64,000 nucleotides of DNA, from contig JAZRFF010000018.1 of the NCBI GenBank assembly GCA_045661225.1, forward strand, positions 5,926-69,925, written 5' to 3'. Below are positions 1 through 8,579 of the stretch, in pieces. The position numbers and the translations under genes are program-made. Numbering within the stretch: the first letter of the stretch is position 1; each line of letters opens with the position of its first letter. The notes beneath the pieces are model-generated. The model did not search any database. It had not been told where the DNA came from and worked only from the letters and a program-made list of their open reading frames with translations. The stretch is from HGM04593 sp045661225 (GTDB taxonomy: Bacteria > Bacteroidota > Bacteroidia > Bacteroidales > Bacteroidaceae).

Positions 1-135
1 AATGCGATGATTAAAGAAATCGTCACAATGAAGATAAGTTTAATCGCATTGAGAGGGAATTTTCTCTCTCTCTTGTGAGATTTGTTTTTTTGGATACGCT
101 CTATAATCTTGTATCCAGGAAAATTTTTAAACATA
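1..135 (-). pseudogene. N-terminal part of a membrane protein, cut by the window edge and apparently frameshifted
   Basis: On the minus strand one frame runs open from about position 153 to the window edge. It encodes a basic cytosolic stretch (PGYKIIERIQKNKSHKRERK) followed by a hydrophobic segment (IKLIFIVTISLIIA), which is the look of a bitopic or polytopic membrane protein N-terminus. The only nearby ATG (133-135) is one base out of frame with it; removing one base from the A5T5 run at about 121-130 would join them as MFKNFPGYK. A TAnnTTTG-like box (TATTTTTG) lies upstream at 206-213. It is either a real frameshift, a non-ATG start or a sequencing error. The protein family is not recognisable from this fragment. 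Confidence 0.35.
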
Positions 136-381
136 ATTGATTGATTATTTGTTAATTAGCACTTATTTAACTTAGTTACAATATGTCAAAATATCAAAAA
201 TCATACAAAAATACAATCTATTATCAACAGAATAATAACGTATTATTCCGTTTTACCGATAGCATCTATCGAAAACATCAATACACGCAATAACTATTAA
301 AATTTCAAAAAAAACGCGAATATTTTTACAAAGTATAACATTATATATAATAAATTGACAAGCACACAGAAAAAAATTCCG

Positions 382-389
382 TACCTTTG
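382..389 (+). promoter_or_regulatory. Promoter -7 box of the fabD operon
   Basis: TACCTTTG matches the Bacteroidetes TAnnTTTG consensus, 58 bases before the fabD start. A TTGAC lies about 24 bases upstream. The rest of 136-447 is AT-rich with no recognisable gene. Confidence 0.6.
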
Positions 390-447
390 CAGGAAATTTG
401 GAGAATAGCAAAAAAGAACATCTCCAAAAGATAAAACACAATCAATT

Positions 448-1323
448 ATGAAAGCATTTGTATTTACAGGGCAAGGAGCCCAGTTCAGCGGTATGGGCAA
501 GGATATGTACGAGAGCAGCCCCATTGCCAAAGAATATTTTGAAAAAGCAAACGATATATTAGGATTCCGCATTACCGACATAATGTTTAATGGCAGCGAC
601 GAGGAGCTGCGTCAGACACGCGTTACCCAGCCTGCGGTATTCATTCACTCGGTAATACAGACAATAGTTCTTGGCAAGGAGTTCAAGCCCGCAATGGTTG
701 CCGGCCACTCATTGGGAGAGTTATCGGCGCTCACAGCAGCCGGAGCACTAACATTCGAGGACGGCCTGAAACTTGTATACAAGCGCGCGATGGCTATGCA
801 GAGAGCGTGCGAACAGCAGCCATCGACAATGGCCGCCGTGCTCGGGCTCGACGACGACACCGTTGAACGTATATGCAACGAAGTGAACAGCAACGGCGAC
901 ACTGTAGTTGCCGCAAACTTCAACTGTCCCGGACAGGTTGTAATATCGGGCAGCATCGAAGGCGTGAACAAGGCGTGCGAACAACTGAAAGCCGCCGGAG
1001 CAAAACGCGCATTACCGCTCAGCGTGAGCGGAGCGTTCCACTCCCCGCTTATGCAACCCGCAAAGGAGGAACTTGAAGAGGCTATAAACTCCACCACATT
1101 CAGCACCCCGGTGTGCCCGGTGTATCAGAATGTCGATGCACTACCCCATACCGACCCTGCTGAGATTAAAGCCAACCTGATAGCACAGTTGACAGCCCCT
1201 GTACGCTGGACCCCCACAATAACACGTATGATTAACGATGGAGCAACAGAATTTACAGAGTGCGGTCCCGGCAGCGTTCAACAAGGACTGATAAGTAAAA
1301 TAAAAAAAGCCATAGGCGCATAA
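448..1323 (+). CDS. fabD: Malonyl-CoA:ACP transacylase
   Basis: Transfers malonyl from CoA to acyl carrier protein, supplying the extender unit for cytosolic type II fatty acid synthesis. The 291-residue length is normal for the family. The N-terminal oxyanion motif GQGAQ is at residues 8-12, the nucleophile elbow GHSLGE has Ser88, and the catalytic His198 is in GAFHSPLM. It is the first gene of an apparent operon with the GH13 glycosidase (11-base gap) and a small secreted protein. A link between fatty acid synthesis and the glycosidase is not obvious, so the operon may simply be transcriptional convenience. Confidence 0.97.
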   Translation: MKAFVFTGQGAQFSGMGKDMYESSPIAKEYFEKANDILGFRITDIMFNGSDEELRQTRVTQPAVFIHSVIQTIVLGKEFKPAMVAGHSLGELSALTAAGALTFEDGLKLVYKRAMAMQRACEQQPSTMAAVLGLDDDTVERICNEVNSNGDTVVAANFNCPGQVVISGSIEGVNKACEQLKAAGAKRALPLSVSGAFHSPLMQPAKEELEEAINSTTFSTPVCPVYQNVDALPHTDPAEIKANLIAQLTAPVRWTPTITRMINDGATEFTECGPGSVQQGLISKIKKAIGA

Positions 1324-1334
1324 CAAACACTATT

Positions 1335-3020
1335 ATGTCACGCATAATCATTTACCAATTACTACCACGACTTTTCGGCAACAGCAATATAGGCTGCGTT
1401 GCCAACGGAACAATAGAGCAGAACGGCTGCGGCAAGTTTAACGATATAACCCCAAAGGCTTTGCGCGCCATACGCAACCTTGGAGCGACACACGTGTGGT
1501 ACACAGGTGTTCTTGAACACACGACACGCACCGACTACACCGCGCAAGGCATTGCAGCCGACCACCCTGCGACAGTAAAGGGCGAAGCCGGTTCGCCATA
1601 CGCCATAAAAGACTACTACGACAACGACCCCGACCTTGCAGTGAACGTATCACGCCGACGCGAGGAGTTCGAGGAGCTTGTTGAGCGCACACACAAAGCC
1701 GGGCTGAAGGTAATTATAGACTTTATCCCCAACCACGTTGCACGAAACTACTGCAGCGACAACACCCCGTCCGGAACATACCCGTTCGGAGCGTTCGACG
1801 ACAAAAACGCGTTCTTCGTGGGACACAACAATTTCTATTACCTTGGCACACAATCTTTCGGGTGCAACATAGACGCAAAGGACTGTGCCGACACAGAGTA
1901 CAGCGAGACTCCGTTGCGTGCGACGGGTAACGACTGTTTCGGCAGCCCATCGCGCAACGACTGGTACGACACCGTGAAACTGAATTACGGTATAGACTAC
2001 CGCACCGGCAACCGTCAGTTCTCGCCCGTACCCAACACCTGGGTAAAAATGCTCAAGATATTGCAGTTCTGGGCAGCAAAAGGCATCGACGGCTTCCGTT
2101 GCGATATGGTCGAGATGACTCCTGTTGAGTTCTGGGCGTGGGCTGTACCCAAAATCAAGGAACAGTTCCCCGGAATAATCTTTATTGGAGAGATTTATCA
2201 GCCGCACATCTACCGTTCATTCATAAAAGAGGGCTGTTTCGATTATCTATACGACAAGGTTGGTCTTTACGACACGCTGCGTGGCGTTATGAACGGGCAA
2301 ACATCGGCAAACAACATCAGCTACACGCTGCAGAGCACAGCCGACATTCGTCACAATATGCTCACATTCCTCGAGAACCACGACGAACAGCGCATCGCAT
2401 CGGATTTCTTTGCAGCCAAAGCCGAACGCGCGCTTGCAGCACTCATAGTGTCGACAACCATAGACACACAACCTTTTATGCTATATGCAGGACAGGAGCT
2501 TGGCGAGCGAGGTATGGACAAAGAGGGTTACAGCGGCGTCGATGGCCGTACAACAATTTTTGACTACTGGAGCGTAGACACCCTGCGTCGCTGGAAAGGC
2601 AACGGAGATTACACAGGCGATCTGTTGACCGACGAAGAGAAAAACCTTCAGGCGTTCTATTCACACCTGCTCAACCTATGCAACAGCAGCGAGGCTCTGC
2701 GCGAGGGATTCTACTATGGATTGCAGTACGCAAACCCGCATAGTGACAAGTACGACAGCAACCACATATATTCTTACCTGCGCGCAACCGACAAAGAGTT
2801 GCTGCTCATTGTAACCAACTTCAGCGACAGCGACAAAGAGTGCGACGTCACAATACCCGAAGAGGCATTTGCATACTACGGCATTACCCCCGACAACAAG
2901 ATGCACAAAGCCAAGGAACTATTGAATGGCACAACCCACGAGCTGCCACTGAACCCATTCGACGCTGTGAGCATAAACGTGCCCGCCAACAGCGGAGTAA
3001 TATTGAAATTCAACATATAA
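1335..3020 (+). CDS. GH13 alpha-amylase family glycoside hydrolase (cytosolic)
   Basis: A 561-residue protein without a signal peptide, so it probably acts on imported or stored alpha-glucans in the cytosol. All four GH13 regions are visible in order: DFIPNHV (region I), GFRCDMVEM with the nucleophile Asp (region II), IGEIY with the acid/base Glu (region III) and FLENHDEQR with the transition-state Asp (region IV). The C-terminal ~100 residues look like the usual beta-sandwich domain. Exact substrate (maltodextrin, trehalose or other) cannot be read from the motifs. It lies 11 bases behind fabD and 3 bases before the next gene. Confidence 0.9.
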   Translation: MSRIIIYQLLPRLFGNSNIGCVANGTIEQNGCGKFNDITPKALRAIRNLGATHVWYTGVLEHTTRTDYTAQGIAADHPATVKGEAGSPYAIKDYYDNDPDLAVNVSRRREEFEELVERTHKAGLKVIIDFIPNHVARNYCSDNTPSGTYPFGAFDDKNAFFVGHNNFYYLGTQSFGCNIDAKDCADTEYSETPLRATGNDCFGSPSRNDWYDTVKLNYGIDYRTGNRQFSPVPNTWVKMLKILQFWAAKGIDGFRCDMVEMTPVEFWAWAVPKIKEQFPGIIFIGEIYQPHIYRSFIKEGCFDYLYDKVGLYDTLRGVMNGQTSANNISYTLQSTADIRHNMLTFLENHDEQRIASDFFAAKAERALAALIVSTTIDTQPFMLYAGQELGERGMDKEGYSGVDGRTTIFDYWSVDTLRRWKGNGDYTGDLLTDEEKNLQAFYSHLLNLCNSSEALREGFYYGLQYANPHSDKYDSNHIYSYLRATDKELLLIVTNFSDSDKECDVTIPEEAFAYYGITPDNKMHKAKELLNGTTHELPLNPFDAVSINVPANSGVILKFNI

Positions 3021-3023
3021 TAT

Positions 3024-3680
3024 ATGAAAAAAACACTAATTATCACTATTCTATCAATAACAGCACTACTCGCCACCGCGCAGGAGAAGCTTGACCTTGC
3101 ACTTATTGAAGAGGTTGTAAAAAACGAAAAATCGTACTTCAAGGACATTACGCAAGTGTTCAACAGTGACGACCCCTATATTCGCCTCGACGACGTAGCG
3201 CTTGTATACTACGGACAGGCGTTCCTTCCCACCTTCAAGCCCGGTGCAGACGTCAACGAAAAGAATCTCAAGAAGTACCATCAAGAGTCGGATTACCCCA
3301 AACTCTACGAGACCGCAAAAAAGATTCTCGAATACAACCCTACCAGCCTCGATGCCCTGTTCTATGCCTGGATTTCAGCAAAGACCATCGGTAAAAGCGA
3401 AGACGAGTACCTGTCGTACGTCAACAAACACCAGAGCATTATTACAATGATAAAGTCATACGGAGACGGCAAGAGCGCCGAGAGTGCGTTCAAAATCACC
3501 AACCCCGAGGACCAAAAATACATTATGTTCTCTTTGAACATCAACGGCGAGGTGTCGCACACCCTTGATACCGAATCACTTTGTAATATTATAGAGGTAA
3601 GACCCAGCAAAGAGTTTCAATCCCGCCGTATGTATTTCGACATAAGCCTATTCCTGAACAACGGCAGCACAAAGAAGTAA
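3024..3680 (+). CDS. Secreted or periplasmic protein of unknown function
   Basis: The 218-residue product starts with a short signal peptide (MKKTLIITILSITALLATAQ). The body is predicted mixed alpha/beta and resembles the uncharacterised DUF4919-type proteins of Bacteroidetes; that assignment is from memory of the family pattern (YYGQAF, YNPTSLDALFY) and not proven here. It is the last gene of the fabD operon, 3 bases after the GH13 stop, and is followed by a strong palindromic terminator. Confidence 0.75.
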   Translation: MKKTLIITILSITALLATAQEKLDLALIEEVVKNEKSYFKDITQVFNSDDPYIRLDDVALVYYGQAFLPTFKPGADVNEKNLKKYHQESDYPKLYETAKKILEYNPTSLDALFYAWISAKTIGKSEDEYLSYVNKHQSIITMIKSYGDGKSAESAFKITNPEDQKYIMFSLNINGEVSHTLDTESLCNIIEVRPSKEFQSRRMYFDISLFLNNGSTKK

Positions 3681-3700
3681 AAACTCATTAAACAGAAAAT

Positions 3701-3734
3701 AAATATTCCACTGGTCGCGACCAGTGGAATATTT
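3701..3734. terminator. Perfect palindrome ending the fabD operon
   Basis: A 34-base perfect palindrome centred on TCGCGA, with AAATATTCCACTGG as its left outer arm, 20 bases after the stop of the secreted protein. It is AT-flanked and symmetric, so it can terminate in both directions. Confidence 0.7.
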
Positions 3735-3794
3735 ATTTATATATTTGTAATCAAAACTAAATATTTAGTATTAACCAATTAAAAGAAATAAGTT

Positions 3795-3947
3795 ATGTGG
3801 TATTTGAAAGGTTTTAAGTACAGTTTCCAAATTCCTGAATTTCTGAATGAAAACAAGTTAAAACCCGAGCAAGTGAAAATATTACTTTATAATGATGAAA
3901 ATATCAAGAACACCTGTATCGAAGTGTTATACTACAAAGAAGATTGA
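3795..3947 (+). CDS. Small ORF of 50 residues, unknown
   Basis: ATG at 3795, stop TGA at 3945-3947. The product begins MWYLKGFKYSFQIPEFLNEN and ends LYYKED; it is charged, without a signal or membrane segment. It follows the palindromic terminator and has an A-rich stretch (AAAAGAAATAAG) just upstream of the ATG, as usual for Bacteroidetes starts. The residue composition looks protein-like, but without homologues to compare it remains a candidate. The following 3948-4070 holds no recognisable feature. Confidence 0.4.
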   Translation: MWYLKGFKYSFQIPEFLNENKLKPEQVKILLYNDENIKNTCIEVLYYKED

Positions 3948-4070
3948 TATATATCTTAACAAAAGATACGATTAACAACCAAAGAAATAGGAATATACAT
4001 TCTTTATTCCGTTTTTTATACAGAACTTTTGTTCTATTGAAACTTGTAAAAAGATTGTTATTTCTGTGGC

Positions 4071-4358
4071 TTATTTATTATGTCCGGGTCCTTCGGGGAA
4101 CCAGCCTTTGCGTACACGTTCACGTTGATGTATAACTTCAAGTATGCTCCAGAATGAAGAGAAGGCAACTACGCCAAGAATGGTCGACCAAATGAGGTGA
4201 CTGACCAATATTGAGGCCACACCGAAGAGCACCCCGGCAACAGCGAACAATATCCAGCTTTTAACACCAATGTAGTATTCCGCCTTAATTACAAGCGGGT
4301 GAAATAATCCTATTATAAGGAATGTGGATAGTCCCACAAGAAGTCCTGTAAAGTTCAT
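4071..4358 (-). CDS. DUF4491 family small membrane protein
   Basis: A 95-residue protein with three hydrophobic stretches (residues about 3-22, 33-53 and 54-75) and a basic C-terminal tail. The start MNFTGLLVGLSTFLIIGLFHP and the conserved HPLVIKAEYY region are typical of DUF4491, a family widespread in Bacteroidetes with no assigned role. It is monocistronic, with its own TATCTTTG box just upstream and two copies of a dispersed repeat beyond that. Confidence 0.8.
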   Translation of the reverse strand: MNFTGLLVGLSTFLIIGLFHPLVIKAEYYIGVKSWILFAVAGVLFGVASILVSHLIWSTILGVVAFSSFWSILEVIHQRERVRKGWFPEGPGHNK

Positions 4359-4381
4359 TGTTAAGTTTCTGTTTATCTGTA

Positions 4382-4389
4382 CAAAGATA
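4382..4389 (-). promoter_or_regulatory. Promoter -7 box of the DUF4491 gene
   Basis: On the minus strand the bases read TATCTTTG, an exact TAnnTTTG, 23 bases before the start codon. The dispersed repeat begins directly upstream. Confidence 0.6.
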
Positions 4390-4392
4390 ACA

Positions 4393-4443
4393 ACAAACGA
4401 GCGAGAAATATAAAGCTTGCTTTAATATTTTTCAAAGCGAGTG
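4393..4443 (+). repeat. Dispersed intergenic repeat, copy 1
   Basis: Begins ACAAACGAGCGAGAAATA, passes through AAAGCTTGCTTT and ends at an AGCGAGTG. It is nearly identical to the copy at 4472 and the copy at 15958, and related to the inverted copy at 24847. The centre (TAAAGCTTGCTTTA) is self-complementary. Confidence 0.75.
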
Positions 4444-4471
4444 AAGAAAATCTTCGCGGCAACGCAAAGAT

Positions 4472-4526
4472 ACAAACGAGCGAGAAATATAAAGCTTAGC
4501 TTTAATATTTTTCAAAGCGAGCGCAG
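4472..4526 (+). repeat. Dispersed intergenic repeat, copy 2
   Basis: A second copy 79 bases downstream of copy 1, with the same start and an AAAGCTTAGCTTT centre. The remaining sequence to 4848 is intergenic; it contains further GC-rich fragments (for example GCAAGTTCGCCGAAGGCAAC near 4560) that look like decayed repeat, and no credible gene. Confidence 0.75.
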
Positions 4527-4848
4527 AAGGCAAGCCTGCTTGCATTATGCCGAGCGACAGCAAGTTCGCCGAAGGCAACGCAGAGTACCCACCTATGCAT
4601 AACGGAGAGTTTGACACATTACCAATAGTTGCGAAAGGCGAGTGAAGAAAACAAATATATTTGAATTCTTCCGACCCGCATCCAATCATCGCAGTTCACT
4701 GCAAACTTTTTTTAATATTCAAAAACAGTTCTCAATCGGCAAAATTGAATGCCGTTTTTAGGAGATAAAACAAAATGCGCTATAACGCCTTGAAAATAGG
4801 AGATATAGCGCATTTTTGCAATATTCACTTCTATCTATTAGTGAAATA

Positions 4849-7629
4849 TTACTTCACCATTACCTTTGTGCTTTTACCATTAACAGAAATAATGTAAAGC
4901 CCTTTTTCAAGTGCAATTTCTTCACCATTGTAATTTTTTATATCTACCACAGACAAACCATTTGATGTATAAACGGCAACATTCTTGTTAATTGCATTTG
5001 TAAGGAGAATGCCATTGTTTGTATATTCAAAGACTGGAACATCATTGTTTATATCTTCAATGCCTGTTGCATCAAACTCTTGTATATCCCAAAAATTCTT
5101 CCAAACTTCAGCTTTTTGATATGCCGACAGTGCATTTTCGGGAACATAAACTTGTAACTTCACATATTGGTTTGTTGTAAAATTTTCAACGCCCACAGTT
5201 GGTGGAATTTCTCCTAATAGGTAAATGCTTATAAGTCCTGAGCAACCATTGAACAAATAATTTTCAATACTTGTGACACAGTCACCAATAGTAACAGATG
5301 TCAATGCAGTATTGTTATAGAAAGGAGAATGAAAATGATTGCTTGTATTATAAGAGAGGTTACGTCCTAAATAGAGTGTTTCCAATGGACAATCATAGAA
5401 AATACCTTCATAGCTACCATTATATCCCAAACTTAATGTATTTGTTCCATCTTCAATACGCAACTCTTTCAATGATGTGCAACCTCTGAATGCTGAATTT
5501 TCAATGCTTGTAACACTATTGGGGATTTCAATGCTGGTAAGCCCAGCGCAACCTAAGAACGCATAATCTCTAATACTTGTTACGCTATTAGGAATAATTG
5601 TCTTTGAACAGCCAAAGAGCAAAATATTTGATGCCGTTTCTATTATTGCATTACAATCCCCCCTACTGTCATACACGTTATTTCCCTCTTCAACGACTAT
5701 ACTGGTAAGCCCAGTGCAACCTCTGAATGCTGAATTTTCAATGCTTGTAACACTATTGGGAATTTCAATGCTGGTAAGCCCAGTGCAACCTAAGAACGCT
5801 GCACCACCAATGCTTGTAACGCTATTAGGAATTTCAATACTGGTAAGCCCAGTGCAACCACTGAATGCCGAACTTTCAATGCTTGTTACGCTGTTACTTA
5901 TAGTAACCGAGGTCAATGCTTCCTTGCCATAGAAAGGAGAATAACCATAACCAGAACTTGAATAATAAGAAAGGTTGCGCCCTAAATAGAGTGTTTCCAA
6001 TGGACAGTCATTAAAAAGACCTCTACCCGTATCTGAACTATTATAATGATTATATCCCAAACTCAAAGTTTCTGTTCCATCTTCAATGCGCAATTCCTTT
6101 AATGGGCAACCTTTGAACGCATAATTTCCAATCCATGTTACGCTGTTAGGAATTTCAATGCTTATAAGTCCTGAGCAACTATGGAATGCATAACCTTTAA
6201 TACTTGTAACAGTGTTACCAATTGTTACAGAAGTCAATGTTTTCTTGCCATAGAAAGGAGAATAACCATAATTATAGCTTGTATTATAAGAAATGTTACG
6301 TCCTAAATAAAGTGTTTCCAATGGACAATCATAGAAAAAACCTTTACCCGTTTTATTATAATCATAAGTATTACATCCTAAACTCAATGTTTCTATTCCA
6401 TCTTCAATGCGCAAATCCTTTAATGATGTACAACCATTGAACGCATAATCACCAATGCTTGTAACACTGTTTGGAATTTCAACACTGGTAAGACCACTGC
6501 AACCAGAGAACACATAATTTCCAATGCTTGTAACGCTGTTGGGGATTACAACGCTGGTAAGGCCACTGCAATTATAGAACGCATAATCTCTAATGCTTGT
6601 TACGCTATTAGGAATTTCAATGCTGGTAAGCCCAGTGCAACCACTGAATGCAAAATTTCCAATGCTTGTTACGCTGTTACTTATAGTAACCGAGGTCAAT
6701 GCTTCCTTGCCATAGAAAGGAGAATAACCATAAGAATAATAAGAGAGGTTACGTCCTAAATAGAGCGTTTCCAATGGACAATAATAGAAAAGGCCGTCAT
6801 TATTACCATTATATCCCAAACTTAATGTATTTGTTCCATCTTCAATACGCAACTCTTTCAATGATGTGCAACCACAGAATGCTAAATTTTCAATTCTTGT
6901 AACACTATTGGGAATTTCAATGCTTGTAAGGCCGGTGCAACGATAGAACGCACTTTTTCCAATACTTGTAATGCTGTTGGGGATTATTGTATTTGTACAA
7001 CCAACAATCAACGTATTTGTAGCTGTTTCAATTATAGCATTGCAATTATTGCGGCTGTCATAGACTGTATTACCCGCTGCAATTTCAATGCTTGTAAGGC
7101 CGGTGCAATATGAGAACGCATAATTTCCAATGCTTGTTACGCTGTTACCAATTACAACACTGGTAAGGCTACGGCAATCATAGAACGCATAATTTCCAAT
7201 GCTTGTAACGCTGTTAGGGATTTCAATGCTAGTAAGACGGGTGCAACCTTTGAACGCATATTCTCCAATACTTGTAACGCTGTTAGGGATTTCAATGCTG
7301 GTAAGACGGGTGCAACCATTGAACGCATATTCTCCAATACTTGTAACGCTGTTAGGGATTGTAACGCTTCTTAGGCTACTGCAATCTCTGAATGCGTTTT
7401 CGCCAACACTTGTAACTGTTAGTTTTTTAGATTTATAGGTTACGGTTGATGGTATTGTCACATTGCCACTGTATTTATTATCACCAGACGTAACTTCAAG
7501 TGTCAAATCACTTGTAGATGTAATAGTGTAATAAATACCATCTACCTCAATATCGTATGCCCATACTGCATTTACACAAAGAAGCATAAAGGATAAAATT
7601 ATCCCACGAAGAATGTTTAAATGTTTCAT
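4849..7629 (-). CDS. BspA-like leucine-rich-repeat surface protein 1
   Basis: A 926-residue exported protein. It has a signal peptide (residues 1-24, ending VWAYD), then about 25 LRR_5/treponemal LRR units of roughly 23 residues built on LTSIEIPNSVTSIGNYAF, interrupted by longer units containing LETLYLGRN. The last ~75 residues form a beta-rich domain ending GLYIISVNGKSTKVMVK, like the C-terminal sorting domains of Bacteroidetes secreted proteins. The family binds host proteins or other cells in oral species; function here is inferred only. The gene lies 25 bases behind a small membrane protein gene and is probably transcribed with it from the leader RNA at 8210-8514. Many repeat units are almost identical at the DNA level, so copy-number change by recombination is likely. 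Confidence 0.9.
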   Translation of the reverse strand: MKHLNILRGIILSFMLLCVNAVWAYDIEVDGIYYTITSTSDLTLEVTSGDNKYSGNVTIPSTVTYKSKKLTVTSVGENAFRDCSSLRSVTIPNSVTSIGEYAFNGCTRLTSIEIPNSVTSIGEYAFKGCTRLTSIEIPNSVTSIGNYAFYDCRSLTSVVIGNSVTSIGNYAFSYCTGLTSIEIAAGNTVYDSRNNCNAIIETATNTLIVGCTNTIIPNSITSIGKSAFYRCTGLTSIEIPNSVTRIENLAFCGCTSLKELRIEDGTNTLSLGYNGNNDGLFYYCPLETLYLGRNLSYYSYGYSPFYGKEALTSVTISNSVTSIGNFAFSGCTGLTSIEIPNSVTSIRDYAFYNCSGLTSVVIPNSVTSIGNYVFSGCSGLTSVEIPNSVTSIGDYAFNGCTSLKDLRIEDGIETLSLGCNTYDYNKTGKGFFYDCPLETLYLGRNISYNTSYNYGYSPFYGKKTLTSVTIGNTVTSIKGYAFHSCSGLISIEIPNSVTWIGNYAFKGCPLKELRIEDGTETLSLGYNHYNSSDTGRGLFNDCPLETLYLGRNLSYYSSSGYGYSPFYGKEALTSVTISNSVTSIESSAFSGCTGLTSIEIPNSVTSIGGAAFLGCTGLTSIEIPNSVTSIENSAFRGCTGLTSIVVEEGNNVYDSRGDCNAIIETASNILLFGCSKTIIPNSVTSIRDYAFLGCAGLTSIEIPNSVTSIENSAFRGCTSLKELRIEDGTNTLSLGYNGSYEGIFYDCPLETLYLGRNLSYNTSNHFHSPFYNNTALTSVTIGDCVTSIENYLFNGCSGLISIYLLGEIPPTVGVENFTTNQYVKLQVYVPENALSAYQKAEVWKNFWDIQEFDATGIEDINNDVPVFEYTNNGILLTNAINKNVAVYTSNGLSVVDIKNYNGEEIALEKGLYIISVNGKSTKVMVK

Positions 7630-7654
7630 AATAAAATGTTTTGTGTTATTTTTT

Positions 7655-8209
7655 TTATTCTTTCTTTTTTCTTATTTGTATCATACTTTTAGCAAAAACC
7701 CTAAACGTTTGCCAACAACGGTCATTAAAATCTTCTACAAAATCATTCCCCAACTCGTATGCCACAATGGCATAATAAGAGAACATATCATATACAACAT
7801 CTTTATCTAAAGCTCCTTGTGTAATTGAATATTGCAACTCCTCGAAAAAACGAAGAAAAATTTCTTTATCCATTGATGAGGAAGAATCCCACCTCTTGAC
7901 AATACTTAAAATTTCTTTACGTGAATAGTATTTGTGTTTTTCGGCATTTTTGGCATCGTGATATTTTGAAAGGAAATTAACAGTACGCTCTATATGTTCA
8001 TCTGCACAATATCTCTCATTATATCTAGATAGAGTGTTTGCCATTTCTGCTTGTTTATGTAAATTATACTCTCTTTTTACAAAAGAAATAGCAATAACAC
8101 TAACAACTAGCGAAAACACAGAAACCAAGAATGTCAATGCTTCAACTATAAAAGAACAATAATCAAATGTTTCATTCTCATTTCCTTGCAAAAGAAATAT
8201 ACAATCCAT
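7655..8209 (-). CDS. Small membrane-anchored protein of unknown function
   Basis: About 184 residues from the ATG at 8209 (MDCIFLLQ); an upstream in-frame start would run into the conserved leader RNA and is not preferred. One long hydrophobic stretch (FIVEALTFLVSVFSLVVSVIAISFV) near residues 18-42 is followed by a basic, mostly helical cytosolic domain, an arrangement reminiscent of DUF4760-type proteins. It is the middle gene of an RNA-small gene-BspA cassette; the corresponding gene in the second cassette is unrelated. Confidence 0.65.
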   Translation of the reverse strand: MDCIFLLQGNENETFDYCSFIVEALTFLVSVFSLVVSVIAISFVKREYNLHKQAEMANTLSRYNERYCADEHIERTVNFLSKYHDAKNAEKHKYYSRKEILSIVKRWDSSSSMDKEIFLRFFEELQYSITQGALDKDVVYDMFSYYAIVAYELGNDFVEDFNDRCWQTFRVFAKSMIQIRKKKE

Positions 8210-8514
8210 AGTTATTTTCGTATGCTCCCATGGCTCAACGGTGCAATATAATGGCTTCTGTATATTTGATGGCATAAAAGAAAGCGGAGCCAACATTCTT
8301 GTTTATTCAACTGCGTAGGGTTGGACTCCCTGTAATAAATGAATAAGCAGAATGAAAACTCCGCTTGGAATGTATTTCGATAGATGCGAATACAAACCAA
8401 GAGAGCGTTCCTCCACGTTATCCCGTCTATTACTGTAAAGTGTCCAATTTTACGCAGTCGGAATAAAGCGAAAATGCGCTTTCTAAAATATGTCCGTACA
8501 CACGACTTGCGTGT
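8210..8514 (-). ncRNA. Structured leader RNA, copy 1 (RNA-1)
   Basis: A ~305-nt non-coding leader between a TATATTTG box (8521-8528) and the start at 8209. A nested rod is visible: outer stem 8359-8366 with 8282-8289 (AAGCGGAG/CTCCGCTT), middle stem 8350-8355 with 8295-8300, inner stem 8340-8346 with 8303-8309 (TTATTCA/TGAATAA), closing a ~30-nt loop that contains ACAGGG and CCAACCC. A separate hairpin precedes it with CATCTAT in its loop. The same order of blocks and stems, with different bases in the stems, occurs in RNA-2 at 58431-58737. No known riboswitch or RNA class was recognised. Confidence 0.65.
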
Positions 8515-8520
8515 ACGCCA

Positions 8521-8528
8521 CAAATATA
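8521..8528 (-). promoter_or_regulatory. Promoter -7 box of RNA-1
   Basis: Minus strand TATATTTG followed by TGG(C)GT, the same context (TTTGTGG, then GT) as the box of RNA-2 at 58417. Confidence 0.6.
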
Positions 8529-8579
8529 GCACAAATTTCTGAAAGAACGCCATTTAAGATATTCTATTTAAATGATTAG

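Noticed and set aside
4432..4689. 85-residue ORF on the minus strand upstream of DUF4491
   Set aside because: It runs through dispersed repeat copy 2 and repeat debris; low-complexity and repeat-derived, so not a gene.
8312..8339. GGGTTGGACTCCC resembling a tRNA T-arm on the plus strand
   Set aside because: No acceptor, D or anticodon arms fit around it, and the T-loop lacks TTC; it is the conserved loop of RNA-1 read on the other strand.
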